From: Deltaproteobacteria bacterium
Lineage (GTDB): Bacteria; Myxococcota; JACPTQ01
Reading direction: 5' to 3'
DNA: 64,000 nucleotides
Assembly (NCBI GenBank): GCA_016192705.1
Contig: JACPTQ010000042.1
Span: 119,502-183,501, forward strand
Under the pieces are notes generated by a model. It worked only from the letters and a program-made list of their open reading frames with translations, was not told where the DNA came from and did no database searches. This document shows positions 8,620 through 17,094 of this stretch, one piece after another. The position numbers and the translations under genes were made by a program. Positions within the stretch are counted from its first letter, which is position 1. The number at the start of each line of letters is the position of its first letter.

Positions 8620-10038
8620 TCAAGTTTTTGACGGTCGACCCTTTGAGAGCAGGTCGCAAAGGACGGATGGAGCATCGGGCGTCGCGACCACGAGGAGACG
8701 CTGAAAGTCGCGCGGGGTGTCGATTCGCCGGCCGATAAAGTATCCAACCGCGTGAATCGCGGCGTTCCAGTCGTCGGCATTAATTCTTCCCAGCGAGCCG
8801 ATATTGGGAACGGTTCGTCGCCGCAAAGCCTGAAGGGCAAGACGAGCCAAAGCGCGTTCATTCGAGAGGAGGGAGGCCAGCGTCGGCGGTTTTCGACGGG
8901 GATTGGCGATCCGCGATGCGGCAAAGCCAAGCGCCTCCTGAAGAATCCCCTCCAAGAAACCGAGATTGGGACTCATTCTATAGATGGCGCGCGGCGGCCC
9001 AGGGAGATTCCTCGTGAAGAAATGCGCGCGCAGGATGTGGGTTGTCTCTTCGAGTAAGTGCTCGCGCGACGGAACGCCGAGGACGATAAGCGAGCGCGCT
9101 GGGTCAGGGAGCGCGACGCTTTCGCCGCGAATGAAGCGGGTCCAGCAGTCTCGACGATGCACGCTGGGGATGTATCGCCATGCGTCAACAGAAAATGGCG
9201 TCGTGATGCGGGTTTTTGCGACGAGTCTGGGAATTGCGACGCGAAAGACGCGCTTCAAATCGCTGAGCGCCGCTCGAAAGGCGTCGTCGAGGCGGCACGG
9301 GTCGATGTCGAACGCGGGATCGTCACCCGTGACAAACGCGTGGACCTTGAGGGGAGACGGGTGAAGCGGCCAGATGAAGCGCGGGGAATCGGCGCGAAGG
9401 CGACGGAGCAACGGTGATGCGGGCGAAACCCCGTGATCGAAAATGAGGGATGGAGCGCTTGGGAAACGCGTGCGCACCGGTTCCGACGTGACGAGGTGCT
9501 CGCCGATAAAAGCGACCGTGGGGCCAACGCTGGGGACAGCGGACGAAAGTCGACCAGCGACGAGGGCCGCTCGCCGCACAGGATCGCGCACACCTGGCGC
9601 GCCAACCGCAACGACGTCGATCCCGTGCGCCCAGAGCGTTTCAACCGCTTCGATAAGTGCCGCGCGGGAAGTCCGTGTGAGACCGGTGATCGGTGCGCCC
9701 GTCCTGTGGTCGAGCGCGTCGGTTGCGAACGCGCGCGCCTTCAACTTCCGCGCAACGTCGGCCGCATGGTGCTTGAGCCACGGCGCCGAACGATAATCGC
9801 CGATGACGAGGAGCCGCGCCCGTCGAAACTCGGCGCTGAGCTCTCGAAAGGTCGCGACGTCGCCGCGCTCCGAAAACGCCCGCTCAAAATCGGCGCGCAA
9901 CTTTTCATCGCTCGCACTCAATTCAACGGAGCACGCTGCCTCCGCATCGAGCACCCGCTGCCGCTCGCGCGTGAACCGCACGGCCAGCCTCTCGGCCCGC
10001 GCGCGCATCTCGTCGACCTTTACCCGCGGCGCCCGCAT
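8620..10038 (-). CDS. Unrecognised 472-aa protein, possibly ChaN/Tiki-like
   Basis: Start chosen at the ATG at 10038, which has GAGGGGA 8 nt upstream. The open frame extends to 10197, but that would overlap the divergent gene. The N-terminal ~60 residues are charged and helical (KVDEMRARAERLAVRF). The pieces RLLVIGDYRSAPWLKHHA, VAFIGEHLVTSEP and SLIFDHGVSP sit where haem-uptake ChaN-like proteins have their conserved G-[ED]-H/Y strands, hence a tentative family suggestion only. A C-terminal half rich in Arg (HILRAHFFTRNLPGPPRAIY) is not recognised. No signal peptide or membrane segment is present, so it is probably cytoplasmic. It is transcribed alone, divergently from the membrane/PPIase operon with only an 18-bp gap. 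Confidence 0.55.
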   Translation of the reverse strand: MRAPRVKVDEMRARAERLAVRFTRERQRVLDAEAACSVELSASDEKLRADFERAFSERGDVATFRELSAEFRRARLLVIGDYRSAPWLKHHAADVARKLKARAFATDALDHRTGAPITGLTRTSRAALIEAVETLWAHGIDVVAVGAPGVRDPVRRAALVAGRLSSAVPSVGPTVAFIGEHLVTSEPVRTRFPSAPSLIFDHGVSPASPLLRRLRADSPRFIWPLHPSPLKVHAFVTGDDPAFDIDPCRLDDAFRAALSDLKRVFRVAIPRLVAKTRITTPFSVDAWRYIPSVHRRDCWTRFIRGESVALPDPARSLIVLGVPSREHLLEETTHILRAHFFTRNLPGPPRAIYRMSPNLGFLEGILQEALGFAASRIANPRRKPPTLASLLSNERALARLALQALRRRTVPNIGSLGRINADDWNAAIHAVGYFIGRRIDTPRDFQRLLVVATPDAPSVLCDLLSKGRPSKT

Positions 10039-10056
10039 CAATAAGATCCCCTCGCG

Positions 10057-10872
10057 ATGCACAACCTCCCCAATGCGCCGAGTCGTCGCTCGTTCGCGCA
10101 CCGGCTCCCCTCGCCAAAATGGGCCGTCGTCGCGCTCGGCGTCGTCCTCTGGGGCACCATGACCCTCATTCCACTCCTGCGCATCGCGCCCATCCACGCG
10201 GGCGCCGCTCGACCCCTCGCGCTGTCCGCCGCATCGCTCATCCTCACCTTACTTCCGCTCGCCTGCCTCATCTTTGGCGCAATCCGATCGGAGCGCATCC
10301 TATACCAGTTCCTCTTCCCATTGCTTCTGCTCGCAACGCAGTTCGGCGGAACCACAATCGGCTGGGACGACCCCATCCAATACATCCCGAACGGCGTCGT
10401 GTTCGCGCTTTACTTCGTCGCTGCGGCCGTGTTCTCCGCAGCCCCCCGGCGAATCACCCCAATCTCCAATGTCCCCCTGGAATCCACACAATCCACAAAA
10501 AACCTATTCCGGACGAGCGCCTTCATATTTCTTCCACACGCCGTCGCCGTTCTCGCGCTTGCCATTTCCCTTGCGGTTGCCCCGGCTTGGGACAGCACCC
10601 TCGTCACCGCACTCGAATCCCCGAGCACCGATCGCGCCTTCGACAGCGTTTCTTCCTTTATCCCCTTCATGGCAGTCGCCTTGGCGTTCCTGGCGCTCAT
10701 CATCCACGTCGGGAGCGCTTTTCAACGCGCGCGCGAACTTTCGGGTTATTTGCGAACCGACCTTCTCACGTCGCAAAACCGCTGGACACCGACACGGTCA
10801 CGCGTCCTCGGAACGCTTCTCATCCTTGCGGTGGGCGTCGCAATCGGCTTAACTCTCGTTTGGATTCGATGA
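10057..10872 (+). CDS. Polytopic membrane protein of unknown function
   Basis: 271 aa with about six or seven hydrophobic segments, for example WAVVALGVVLWGTMTLIPLL, ALSAASLILTLLPLACLIFG, FLFPLLLLATQF, VVFALYFVAAAVF, AVAVLALAISLAVA, FMAVALAFLALIIHVG and a final VLGTLLILAVGVAIGLTLVW. No family motif was recognised. It heads a tightly coupled operon: its stop overlaps the start of the 69-aa membrane protein as ATGA, and that gene in turn overlaps the PPIase lipoprotein. The start is only 18 bp from the divergent gene's start. Function cannot be stated; a role at the inner membrane in envelope protein handling is a guess from the neighbours. Confidence 0.7.
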   Translation: MHNLPNAPSRRSFAHRLPSPKWAVVALGVVLWGTMTLIPLLRIAPIHAGAARPLALSAASLILTLLPLACLIFGAIRSERILYQFLFPLLLLATQFGGTTIGWDDPIQYIPNGVVFALYFVAAAVFSAAPRRITPISNVPLESTQSTKNLFRTSAFIFLPHAVAVLALAISLAVAPAWDSTLVTALESPSTDRAFDSVSSFIPFMAVALAFLALIIHVGSAFQRARELSGYLRTDLLTSQNRWTPTRSRVLGTLLILAVGVAIGLTLVWIR

Positions 10873-11078
10873 GGCGCATAACCTACGATCTCCTGTCGAT
10901 CATTGCGTTTGGCGCCGCCATTTACGCGTTTTTTTACGCGGTTCGGCGGCTCGCCGCGAGCGATTACGTTGCCGCGATGCTCGCCATCGTCGCGGGGCTC
11001 ATCATTTTGGTCGCGTCGTCGGAACTTTTTCGGTATGCGATTTCGATATGGATCACCGAAACCAGGCGAGAAAAATGA
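10869..11078 (+). CDS. Small two-helix membrane protein (69 aa)
   Basis: MRRITYDLLSIIAFGAAIYA begins the product. A first membrane helix covers about residues 6-26 and a second (AAMLAIVAGLIILVASSELF) about 36-55, followed by a basic tail ITETRREK. It overlaps the preceding stop by ATGA and the next gene's start by ATGA, which strongly supports it as a real gene even though a longer spurious frame covers it. The topology is probably both ends in the cytoplasm. Function unknown. Confidence 0.7.
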   Translation: MRRITYDLLSIIAFGAAIYAFFYAVRRLAASDYVAAMLAIVAGLIILVASSELFRYAISIWITETRREK

Positions 11079-11947
11079 GATTGCGGGTTCCGCCGGTGTT
11101 TTGCGCGACTCTCGTTCCCGCTTTTTTGTCGGGCTGCGGCGAGAGCGGCGACCGCGACACGTTCACGGTGCCGCTCCCCGACTGGCGGAGCGCCGGGGCG
11201 CCGCGGCTGAGCGAAAAAGACAATCCGTCCGACGCGCGATCGGCGGATCAAATTACGGACGATTCCCGACTCCTCGCGACCGAAGCGGACCGTCGCGGAC
11301 TTGCGAAATCTTACGGCGTTCAACGCGCGCTTCGAATCGCCGTCGCGCAGATATTAATCGACGAAACGTTTCGACCCACGACGGACGCGGCCAAACTCAC
11401 CGACGACGAGCTCAAAATGGCGTACGACCGGAACCGCTGGGTGTTTAATTCGCCGCCATTCGTCTCGCTCGCGCACATTCTCTTCCGAATGGATGACAAG
11501 ACGAAAAGGGCGGAACGCGTTGCGCTTGGAAAGAAGCTCTGCGCCGAGGCGTTGGTTTTGGCGAAGCAAGTGAAATCGGCCGACGCTTTCCGCGCGCTCA
11601 AGAAGAAGTTCGAGGGGCGCGGGCTTCCCTTGGTCTTAGAAGAGTTTCGCACGTGGCCGGGTAAAATGGAGCAGGCATTTGAAGACGCGGCGTTTAAGCT
11701 GCGAACGCCTGGCGAAGTGTCGGAGTGCGTGACAACAAACTATGGCTCGCACATCATCTACCTCCACAAATATGAACCGGCGGTCGAGCGCCCGTTAGCG
11801 ACGGTCAAGGACGAGGTGCGACAAAAATCGGCGGCCGAGTTTGCGACGCAGAAGTTTGTTCTCTGGATGAAGAGGCTGCGCGCGAATCACCGGGCGGAGA
11901 GGGTGCCGGATGTCATCGCGCGGCTGCGGAAGGAGCCCACGAAGTGA
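11075..11947 (+). CDS. Parvulin-type peptidyl-prolyl isomerase lipoprotein
   Basis: 290 aa from the ATG at 11075, which overlaps the previous stop as ATGA; an upstream in-frame ATG at 11048 would precede the signal peptide. MRLRVPPVFCATLVPAFLSGC is a lipoprotein signal with lipobox LSGC. A helical chaperone-like N-terminal part is followed by a rotamase domain: FVSLAHILFRM, then AFRALKKKFEGRG, LPLVLEEFRTWPGKMEQAFEDA, and the closing NYGSHIIYLHKYEPA. These match the PpiC/PrsA/SurA rotamase order. It should fold or escort exported proteins in the periplasm. It is the last gene of the operon; about 250 nt follow before the next gene. Confidence 0.85.
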   Translation: MRLRVPPVFCATLVPAFLSGCGESGDRDTFTVPLPDWRSAGAPRLSEKDNPSDARSADQITDDSRLLATEADRRGLAKSYGVQRALRIAVAQILIDETFRPTTDAAKLTDDELKMAYDRNRWVFNSPPFVSLAHILFRMDDKTKRAERVALGKKLCAEALVLAKQVKSADAFRALKKKFEGRGLPLVLEEFRTWPGKMEQAFEDAAFKLRTPGEVSECVTTNYGSHIIYLHKYEPAVERPLATVKDEVRQKSAAEFATQKFVLWMKRLRANHRAERVPDVIARLRKEPTK

Positions 11948-12116
11948 AGGTTGGGTTCGGGCTCCGTTCCGTCGCCCTGCGCGGCACTGCCGCGACACCC
12001 ACTCCATTTCGGCCGAGACCATCTCTTTCGAGCATCTCGCCCTCGATCATCTTCCGATCCATTTCCACCGCGCAGACCCGGTATAGACTTCGGGCTCCCC
12101 TTAGGTCGCCCTCGCC

Positions 12117-12168
12117 ATTTCTGCCGCGCGAACAAGCCACAGGCTTGTCCGCAGGTTGCGGCAGAAAT
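12117..12168. repeat. Long palindromic (REP-like) element, intergenic copy
   Basis: An outer stem ATTTCTGCCGC (12117-12127) pairs with GCGGCAGAAAT (12158-12168), and an inner stem ACAAGCC (12132-12138) with GGCTTGT (12142-12148), loop ACA. The minus strand is clearly similar to the element inside the acyl-CoA synthetase gene at 13700-13751, with compensating changes in both stems. It sits between the PPIase and epimerase genes. The rest of 11948-12200 holds no gene. Confidence 0.75.
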
Positions 12169-12200
12169 ACCCACTGGGTCGTCCGCCATTGCGGTGGAAA

Positions 12201-13256
12201 TTGAAAGTCGTAGCGGTCACGGGGCACGCGGGGTTCATTGGGCAGCGGTTTTTGCGAGCGCTTGAAGAGATCGTGCGGCCCGACGCGATCGTCGGCATCG
12301 ACGTGCGGCCGTCGGCGTATCGCGCGCGCGGACTCATCGACGTTGTGAAAGACGTGCGGGACCCGAGCCTCGTCGACGATTTGCGGGCGCACGGCGTCGA
12401 CACGATGGTGCATCTCGCGTTCATCTTGAACCCGATGTTCGACGAGGCCGAGATGGCGTCGATCAATTTGGGCGGCACCGAGAACGTGACGGGGGCGTCT
12501 GGCGCGGCCGGCGTTAAGCACCTCGTCGCGATGTCGAGCGCGACGGCTTACGGCGCGCATCGCGACAACCCCGCGGCACTCAAGGAGGACGCGGCACTCC
12601 GCGCGGAGCCGGCGTTCGCGTACGGGTATCACAAGCGGCGGCTCGAAGAGATTTGTTGGGACTTCGCGCGGCGGTTTCCGGGCGTCACGGTCACGACGCT
12701 TCGGCCGTGCATCGTGCTCGGGCCGCACGTCGACAATTACATCAGCGCGAGCTTCAGCGGCTTTCCGCTTGCGCCGCTTCTTGACGGCTTAAGCATCCCG
12801 TGGCAGTTCGTGGGCGAAGACGACGTCGCGCGGGCCGTCGCGCTGGCCGTGAAAGCAGGGTTGGGCGGCGCTTTCAACGTCGTCGGGGCAGGCGTCCTGA
12901 CGACGCGCGAAATGGCGAAGCTGCGCCGCGTTCGAACCGTCAAAATCCCGTACCGCGTCGCGAAATCGTTGAACGACTTCTTTTGGAGCCGTCATCTATT
13001 TCCGGGTCGCGTCGCACCATCCGGCATTCTCGACTATTTCCGATATCCGTGGGTCGCGGACGGCAAAAAGGCCGCGGAGAAACTCGGATTTGTTCCGTCG
13101 CAAAGTTCGTACGAACTGTTCGCGGACGTCGTGCTCCGCGAGCAGGCCAAGGACGCCGTCAACGCCCAAGCGCCCCTCCTCGCAAAGCTGCGCCGCGCCG
13201 TCGAAATCGCCCGCGGACGCGCAATGCCGCCGTGGGCTCAGTCCCCGCGAAGCTGA
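12201..13256 (+). CDS. NAD-dependent epimerase/dehydratase (extended SDR)
   Basis: 351 aa if it starts at the TTG at 12201, giving M-KVVAVTGHAGFIGQRFL with the TGxxGxxG nucleotide-binding motif at the extreme N-terminus, as usual. A GGTGGA lies just upstream. A longer frame to 12156 would run through the palindromic element and is less likely. The catalytic triad is visible as SSATAYG (Ser) and AYGYHK (YxxxK). The acidic residue GIDVRPS after the second strand fits NAD preference. The family epimerises or dehydrates nucleotide sugars; the substrate is not determined. A UDP-glucose dehydrogenase and a DegT aminotransferase 3-5 kb downstream hint at surface polysaccharide work, though the genes between are unrelated. 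Confidence 0.83.
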   Translation: MKVVAVTGHAGFIGQRFLRALEEIVRPDAIVGIDVRPSAYRARGLIDVVKDVRDPSLVDDLRAHGVDTMVHLAFILNPMFDEAEMASINLGGTENVTGASGAAGVKHLVAMSSATAYGAHRDNPAALKEDAALRAEPAFAYGYHKRRLEEICWDFARRFPGVTVTTLRPCIVLGPHVDNYISASFSGFPLAPLLDGLSIPWQFVGEDDVARAVALAVKAGLGGAFNVVGAGVLTTREMAKLRRVRTVKIPYRVAKSLNDFFWSRHLFPGRVAPSGILDYFRYPWVADGKKAAEKLGFVPSQSSYELFADVVLREQAKDAVNAQAPLLAKLRRAVEIARGRAMPPWAQSPRS

Positions 13257-13277
13257 ACCGCGCGTCACCTGCGACGG

Positions 13278-13307
13278 TTGACCGCATTTTCGGGCGCGTG
13301 GTAGCGA
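13278..13307 (+). promoter_or_regulatory. Promoter of the acyl-CoA synthetase gene, leaderless type
   Basis: TTGACC (13278-13283), 18-bp spacer, TAGCGA (13302-13307). The -10 ends 6 nt before the ATG at 13314, so the mRNA would begin at the start codon. Confidence 0.5.
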
Positions 13308-13313
13308 TGCCCC

Positions 13314-15200
13314 ATGCCTTACCAAGACGTTGCGTCCACAAAGACGCTCGGTGAAATGTTTCAGAAGCGATGTGAAGTTTCGGGGCCCGCGCTCGCCGCG
13401 CGCCAAAAGCAGGGGGGCGTTTGGCGCGATACAACGTGGCGTGACTATCACGCGGAGGTCGAACGCGTCGCGTTTGGGCTTCTCGCACTCGGACTCGCAA
13501 AGGGCGATGCCGTCGCAGTGCTCGGCGAAACATGCCACACGTGGTGCCTCGCCGATTTGGGGACGATGCTCGCGGGCGGCGTCAACGTCGGCATCTACGC
13601 GACGAACACGGCGAAGCAGTGCGCCTACATTTTGAAAGACAGCCGCGCGCGCGTTGCGTTTGTACAGGGGCGAGACCAACTCGCGAAAATCGTCGCTGAA
13701 TTTCGCGAGCAATCGGCGGAGAAGCCGGTGGCTTCTTCGCGCGAGCGAAATGGGGAGCCCGACGGGCACGGAGGGCGAACCCTACCTTTACCCGACCTTC
13801 GCACGGTTATCGTGTGGGGCGAAAAGCTAAATGGCGAAGCGCCCACCGAGTTCGCGATAACATTCGACGAGCTCCTTCGACGCGGCGACGCTCATCGCAG
13901 CGCGCACCCAAACGCCATCGACGAGCGCCAAGACGAAGTCGAACCAAACGACACCGCCCTCCTTATATATACGTCGGGAACGACCGGCCCGCCGAAAGGC
14001 GCTGTCCTCTCGCACGCCAACGTTTTGTCGTTCCAGCGCGCGGGCGTTGGCATCTTCGACTTTCGCCCCGACGACATGTCGTTCGTCTTCTTGCCAATGT
14101 GCCACGCGGCGGAACACGTCGTCGGCTTTTACGGGCGCATCTTTCACGGCATCGCGGGGACATTCGCGACGTCGCTCGAAACCGTTATTACCGAAGTTAA
14201 AGACGTTCGCCCAACGCTTTTCGGCAGCGTGCCGCGAATTTTCGAAAAGGTGTACGCGAAGGTAAATACGGAGGTCGAAAAGGGATCGCCCGTGAAGCGC
14301 GCGATTTTCCGTTGGGCCGTCGATGTCGGGCGCCGCGTCAAAGCCAAAGAGCGCGCGCGCGAATGGGTGCCGCCGCATCTCGCCGTGCAGCACCGCGTCG
14401 CCGACAAACTCGTTTTGCGTAAAGTGCGCGAGGCGTTCGGCGGCCGCGTGCGGGCGTTCATCTCGGGCGCAGCGCCGATCAGCGTCGACATCCTCGAGTT
14501 CTTTCACGCGTGCGGAATGCTCGTCCTTGAGGCGTACGGCTTGACCGAAGTCTCGGCGGTTTGCACGGGCAACAAGATCGACGACTACCGGTTTGGGTCG
14601 GTTGGGAAGCCGATCCCCGGCGTCGACGTTCGCATCGCGCCCGACGGCGAAATCATCGTCAAGGGGCCGACGGTTTTCAGCGGCTACCTCAACTTAAAGG
14701 AGGCGACGGCCGAGGCGATCGACGGCGACGGCTGGTTTCACACGGGCGACATCGGGCGCTTCGATTCGGACGGCTACCTCTATATCACCGACCGCAAGAA
14801 GAACCTCATCGTGACGGCGGGCGGAAAAAATGTTGCGCCCGCGAACATCGAAAATCTCGTCAAGGCCGACCCGATCATCTCGCAAGTCATCGTGCACGGC
14901 GACCGGCGAAACTTTTTGACGGCGCTCGTCACGGTCGACAAGGACGAGGCGGCGCGGTTCGCGGCGGCAAACGGTTTCGCGGCGGGCGACATGTCACACC
15001 CGAAGATGCGTGAGCGCGTGCAAAAGGCGATCGACGCGGCGAACGCGGAGCTTGCGCGGTACGAGCAGGTGCGAAAATTCGTCATCCTTCAGGACGACTT
15101 GTCGCAAGAGAGCGGCGAATTGACGCCGACGCTCAAGGTGAAACGCAAGGTCGTCGAGGAAAAGTATCGCGCGGTTCTCGACCGAATGTACGCCGATTAG
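13314..15200 (+). CDS. Long-chain acyl-CoA synthetase (AMP-forming)
   Basis: 628 aa. It activates fatty acids with ATP and CoA. The P-loop-like AMP-binding motif YTSGTTGPPKGAVL is near residue 220, and the FACS region GWFHTGDIGRFDSDG, YLYITDRKKNLIVTAGGK is near 480-510, so both catalytic sites are intact. It resembles the FadD15/ACSBG branch, with the typical WRDYHAEVERVA start. Between AKIVAEFREQ and PLPDLRTVIVW, where relatives pass straight on, about 25 extra residues (SAEKPVASSRERNGEPDG and on) are encoded by a palindromic element at 13700-13751. The insertion keeps the frame and lies before the AMP motif, probably in a surface loop of the N-terminal domain. Confidence 0.93.
   Translation: MPYQDVASTKTLGEMFQKRCEVSGPALAARQKQGGVWRDTTWRDYHAEVERVAFGLLALGLAKGDAVAVLGETCHTWCLADLGTMLAGGVNVGIYATNTAKQCAYILKDSRARVAFVQGRDQLAKIVAEFREQSAEKPVASSRERNGEPDGHGGRTLPLPDLRTVIVWGEKLNGEAPTEFAITFDELLRRGDAHRSAHPNAIDERQDEVEPNDTALLIYTSGTTGPPKGAVLSHANVLSFQRAGVGIFDFRPDDMSFVFLPMCHAAEHVVGFYGRIFHGIAGTFATSLETVITEVKDVRPTLFGSVPRIFEKVYAKVNTEVEKGSPVKRAIFRWAVDVGRRVKAKERAREWVPPHLAVQHRVADKLVLRKVREAFGGRVRAFISGAAPISVDILEFFHACGMLVLEAYGLTEVSAVCTGNKIDDYRFGSVGKPIPGVDVRIAPDGEIIVKGPTVFSGYLNLKEATAEAIDGDGWFHTGDIGRFDSDGYLYITDRKKNLIVTAGGKNVAPANIENLVKADPIISQVIVHGDRRNFLTALVTVDKDEAARFAAANGFAAGDMSHPKMRERVQKAIDAANAELARYEQVRKFVILQDDLSQESGELTPTLKVKRKVVEEKYRAVLDRMYAD
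13700..13751 (+). repeat. Palindromic (REP-like) element inside the acyl-CoA synthetase gene
   Basis: Outer stem ATTTCGC (13700-13706) with GCGAAAT (13745-13751); inner stem AGAAGCC (13720-13726) with GGCTTCT (13730-13736), loop GGT. It matches the minus strand of the 12117-12168 element along GCGGA-AAGCC-GTGGCTT-TTCGCGCG and continues as GAAATGG and GGAGCCCGA. It is read in frame. Confidence 0.75.
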
Positions 15201-15214
15201 TTGAGCGGGTTGTC

Positions 15215-15784
15215 GTGCGACGCGAGCTTGAAATCGGATTTGGGCGGGGGCATTTCATGGCCGCACGCGCGGCGGCGAATCCGCGGGCGTCGTTCGTCGC
15301 GATTGAGCGGCGAAAAAAATGGGGCGACGATTTGCAGCAGAAGCTCGCGCGGACCGGGGCGACGAACGTCGACATTCTGATGGGCGACGCGAACGAGCTG
15401 ATTCGGACGTTTGATGAGGCAACATTTGACGCCGTGCACATCCACTTCCCCGACCCGTGGTGGAAGCGCCGGCATTTGCGGCGGCGGCTGCTCGACCGAC
15501 ATTTTGTGACCGAGGTCGCGCGCGTGTTGAAGCCAGGGTGCGCGGCGTACGTGCAAACGGATGTCCTCGACTATGCGAAGGTCGTGCTCTTTAGGTTCGA
15601 AGGGTCGGGGTGGTTTGAAAACGTCGCCGGGCCGCTCGAATACACGAACTGGCGCGAGGAAATCCCGGAGAAGTCGCTGCGTGAGATGCGGTGCGAACGT
15701 GACGGGACACCGTTTGTGCAGATGAAATTCGTGCGACGCGAAACAGGAATCGACGCGGGGAAATTAGAGAGGACGACTGGATGA
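15215..15784 (+). CDS. trmB: tRNA (guanine-N7-)-methyltransferase
   Basis: 189 aa from the GTG at 15215; there is no in-frame start further upstream after the previous stop at 15200. The enzyme makes m7G46 in the variable loop of tRNAs using SAM. LEIGFGRGHFMAARA is the SAM-binding motif I, and HFPDPWWKRRHLRRRL is the TrmB signature, here with W-W instead of the common W-P. The motif begins at residue 5, so the protein lacks the 30-60 residues that usually precede it; the mature fold should still be complete. The stop overlaps the next gene's ATG as ATGA. Confidence 0.92.
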   Translation: MRRELEIGFGRGHFMAARAAANPRASFVAIERRKKWGDDLQQKLARTGATNVDILMGDANELIRTFDEATFDAVHIHFPDPWWKRRHLRRRLLDRHFVTEVARVLKPGCAAYVQTDVLDYAKVVLFRFEGSGWFENVAGPLEYTNWREEIPEKSLREMRCERDGTPFVQMKFVRRETGIDAGKLERTTG

Positions 15785-17094
15785 GAATCGGCGTTGTGGG
15801 CACGGGCTACGTGGGACTTGTTGTGGGCGGGTGTTTGTCCGAAATGGGAAACGACGTTGTTTGCATCGACATCGACGCGAAGAAGATCGACGCGCTGCGA
15901 CGCGGCGACTTGCCGCTTTTTGAACCGGGGCTCGCCGAAATCGTCTTAATGAACCAGCGCGCCGGGCGGCTCAAGTTCACGACGGACCTTGGCGAGGCCG
16001 TGCGCCACGCGCAAGTTGTCTTCATCGCGGTGAGCACGCCGCAAGACCGCGATGGATCGGCTGATCTCTCGGCGGTCAAAGCGGTTGCCGAAGGGGTCGG
16101 CGCGGCGATTTCGAATGAGGATGGCGGTTACAAAGTTATTGTGATGAAGAGCACGGTGCCCGTGGGGACGGCGGACGAGGTGCGGCGCATTATCGCGTCG
16201 CGAACGAAGCACGCCTTCGACGTCGTTTCAAATCCCGAATTCCTGAAGGAGGGAAACGCGGTCAACGACTTCATGAAACCCGACCGCGTGGTGATTGGCG
16301 CCGACACAGAAAAAGCGCGCGCGCTGGTCGCCGACTTGTACGCGCCGTTTGTGCGCACGGAGAACCCGGTCCTCTTCATGAGCGTGCGAAGCGCCGAGCT
16401 CACGAAGTACGCTTCAAACGCGTTTCTCGCGACGCGCATCTCGTTTATGAACGACATCGCGAACCTTTGCGAAGCGGTGGGCGCCGATGTCGCCGAAGTG
16501 CGGCGCGGGATGGGTGCCGACGCGCGCATCGGCTACGCGTTTCTCTTTCCGGGTGTCGGCTACGGCGGTTCGTGCTTTCCGAAAGACGTGCGCGCCCTCA
16601 TCCACACGGCGAAAGAGAGCGGCCACGGGTTGTCGATTCTCGAAGCCGTCGATGGCGTCAACAACGCTCAGCGCGGGCGATTCGCGGACCGGATCGTTGC
16701 GCACTTTGGCGGCAGCCTCGCGGGGCGCGTCGTCGCGGTGTGGGGACTCGCGTTCAAGCCGCGCACGGACGACATGCGGGAAGCACCGGCCGTGACGATC
16801 ATCGAGCGGTTGCTGGCCGCGGGCGCGGTCGTGAAGGCGCACGATCCCGTTGCGATTTCGGTCGCGCGACGAATGCTCGGCGAACGCGTACAGTTTTGCG
16901 AGTCGAACTACGACACGATCGACGGCGCCGATGCGCTCGCGGTTGTGACCGAGTGGAACGAGTTTCGTCGACCCGACTTCGAGCGGATGAAGCGCCAAAT
17001 GCGAACGCCGGTGATTTTTGACGGGCGCAACCTGTTCGAGCCCGCGCGCATGCGGGAGCTGGGCTTTACGTATTATGGCGTTGGCCGCATCTAG
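15781..17094 (+). CDS. ugd: UDP-glucose 6-dehydrogenase
   Basis: 437 aa. It oxidises UDP-glucose twice with NAD to UDP-glucuronate, a precursor of surface polysaccharides. MRIGVVGTGYVGLVVGG is the Rossmann motif; SNPEFLKEGNAV and GYGGSCFPKD (catalytic Cys near residue 265) are both intact; WGLAFKPRTDDMREAP marks the C-terminal UDP-binding domain. The length is normal. It is coupled to trmB by ATGA and overlaps the start of the DegT aminotransferase gene by 20 bp, so trmB-ugd-degT are co-translated. Confidence 0.96.
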   Translation: MRIGVVGTGYVGLVVGGCLSEMGNDVVCIDIDAKKIDALRRGDLPLFEPGLAEIVLMNQRAGRLKFTTDLGEAVRHAQVVFIAVSTPQDRDGSADLSAVKAVAEGVGAAISNEDGGYKVIVMKSTVPVGTADEVRRIIASRTKHAFDVVSNPEFLKEGNAVNDFMKPDRVVIGADTEKARALVADLYAPFVRTENPVLFMSVRSAELTKYASNAFLATRISFMNDIANLCEAVGADVAEVRRGMGADARIGYAFLFPGVGYGGSCFPKDVRALIHTAKESGHGLSILEAVDGVNNAQRGRFADRIVAHFGGSLAGRVVAVWGLAFKPRTDDMREAPAVTIIERLLAAGAVVKAHDPVAISVARRMLGERVQFCESNYDTIDGADALAVVTEWNEFRRPDFERMKRQMRTPVIFDGRNLFEPARMRELGFTYYGVGRI

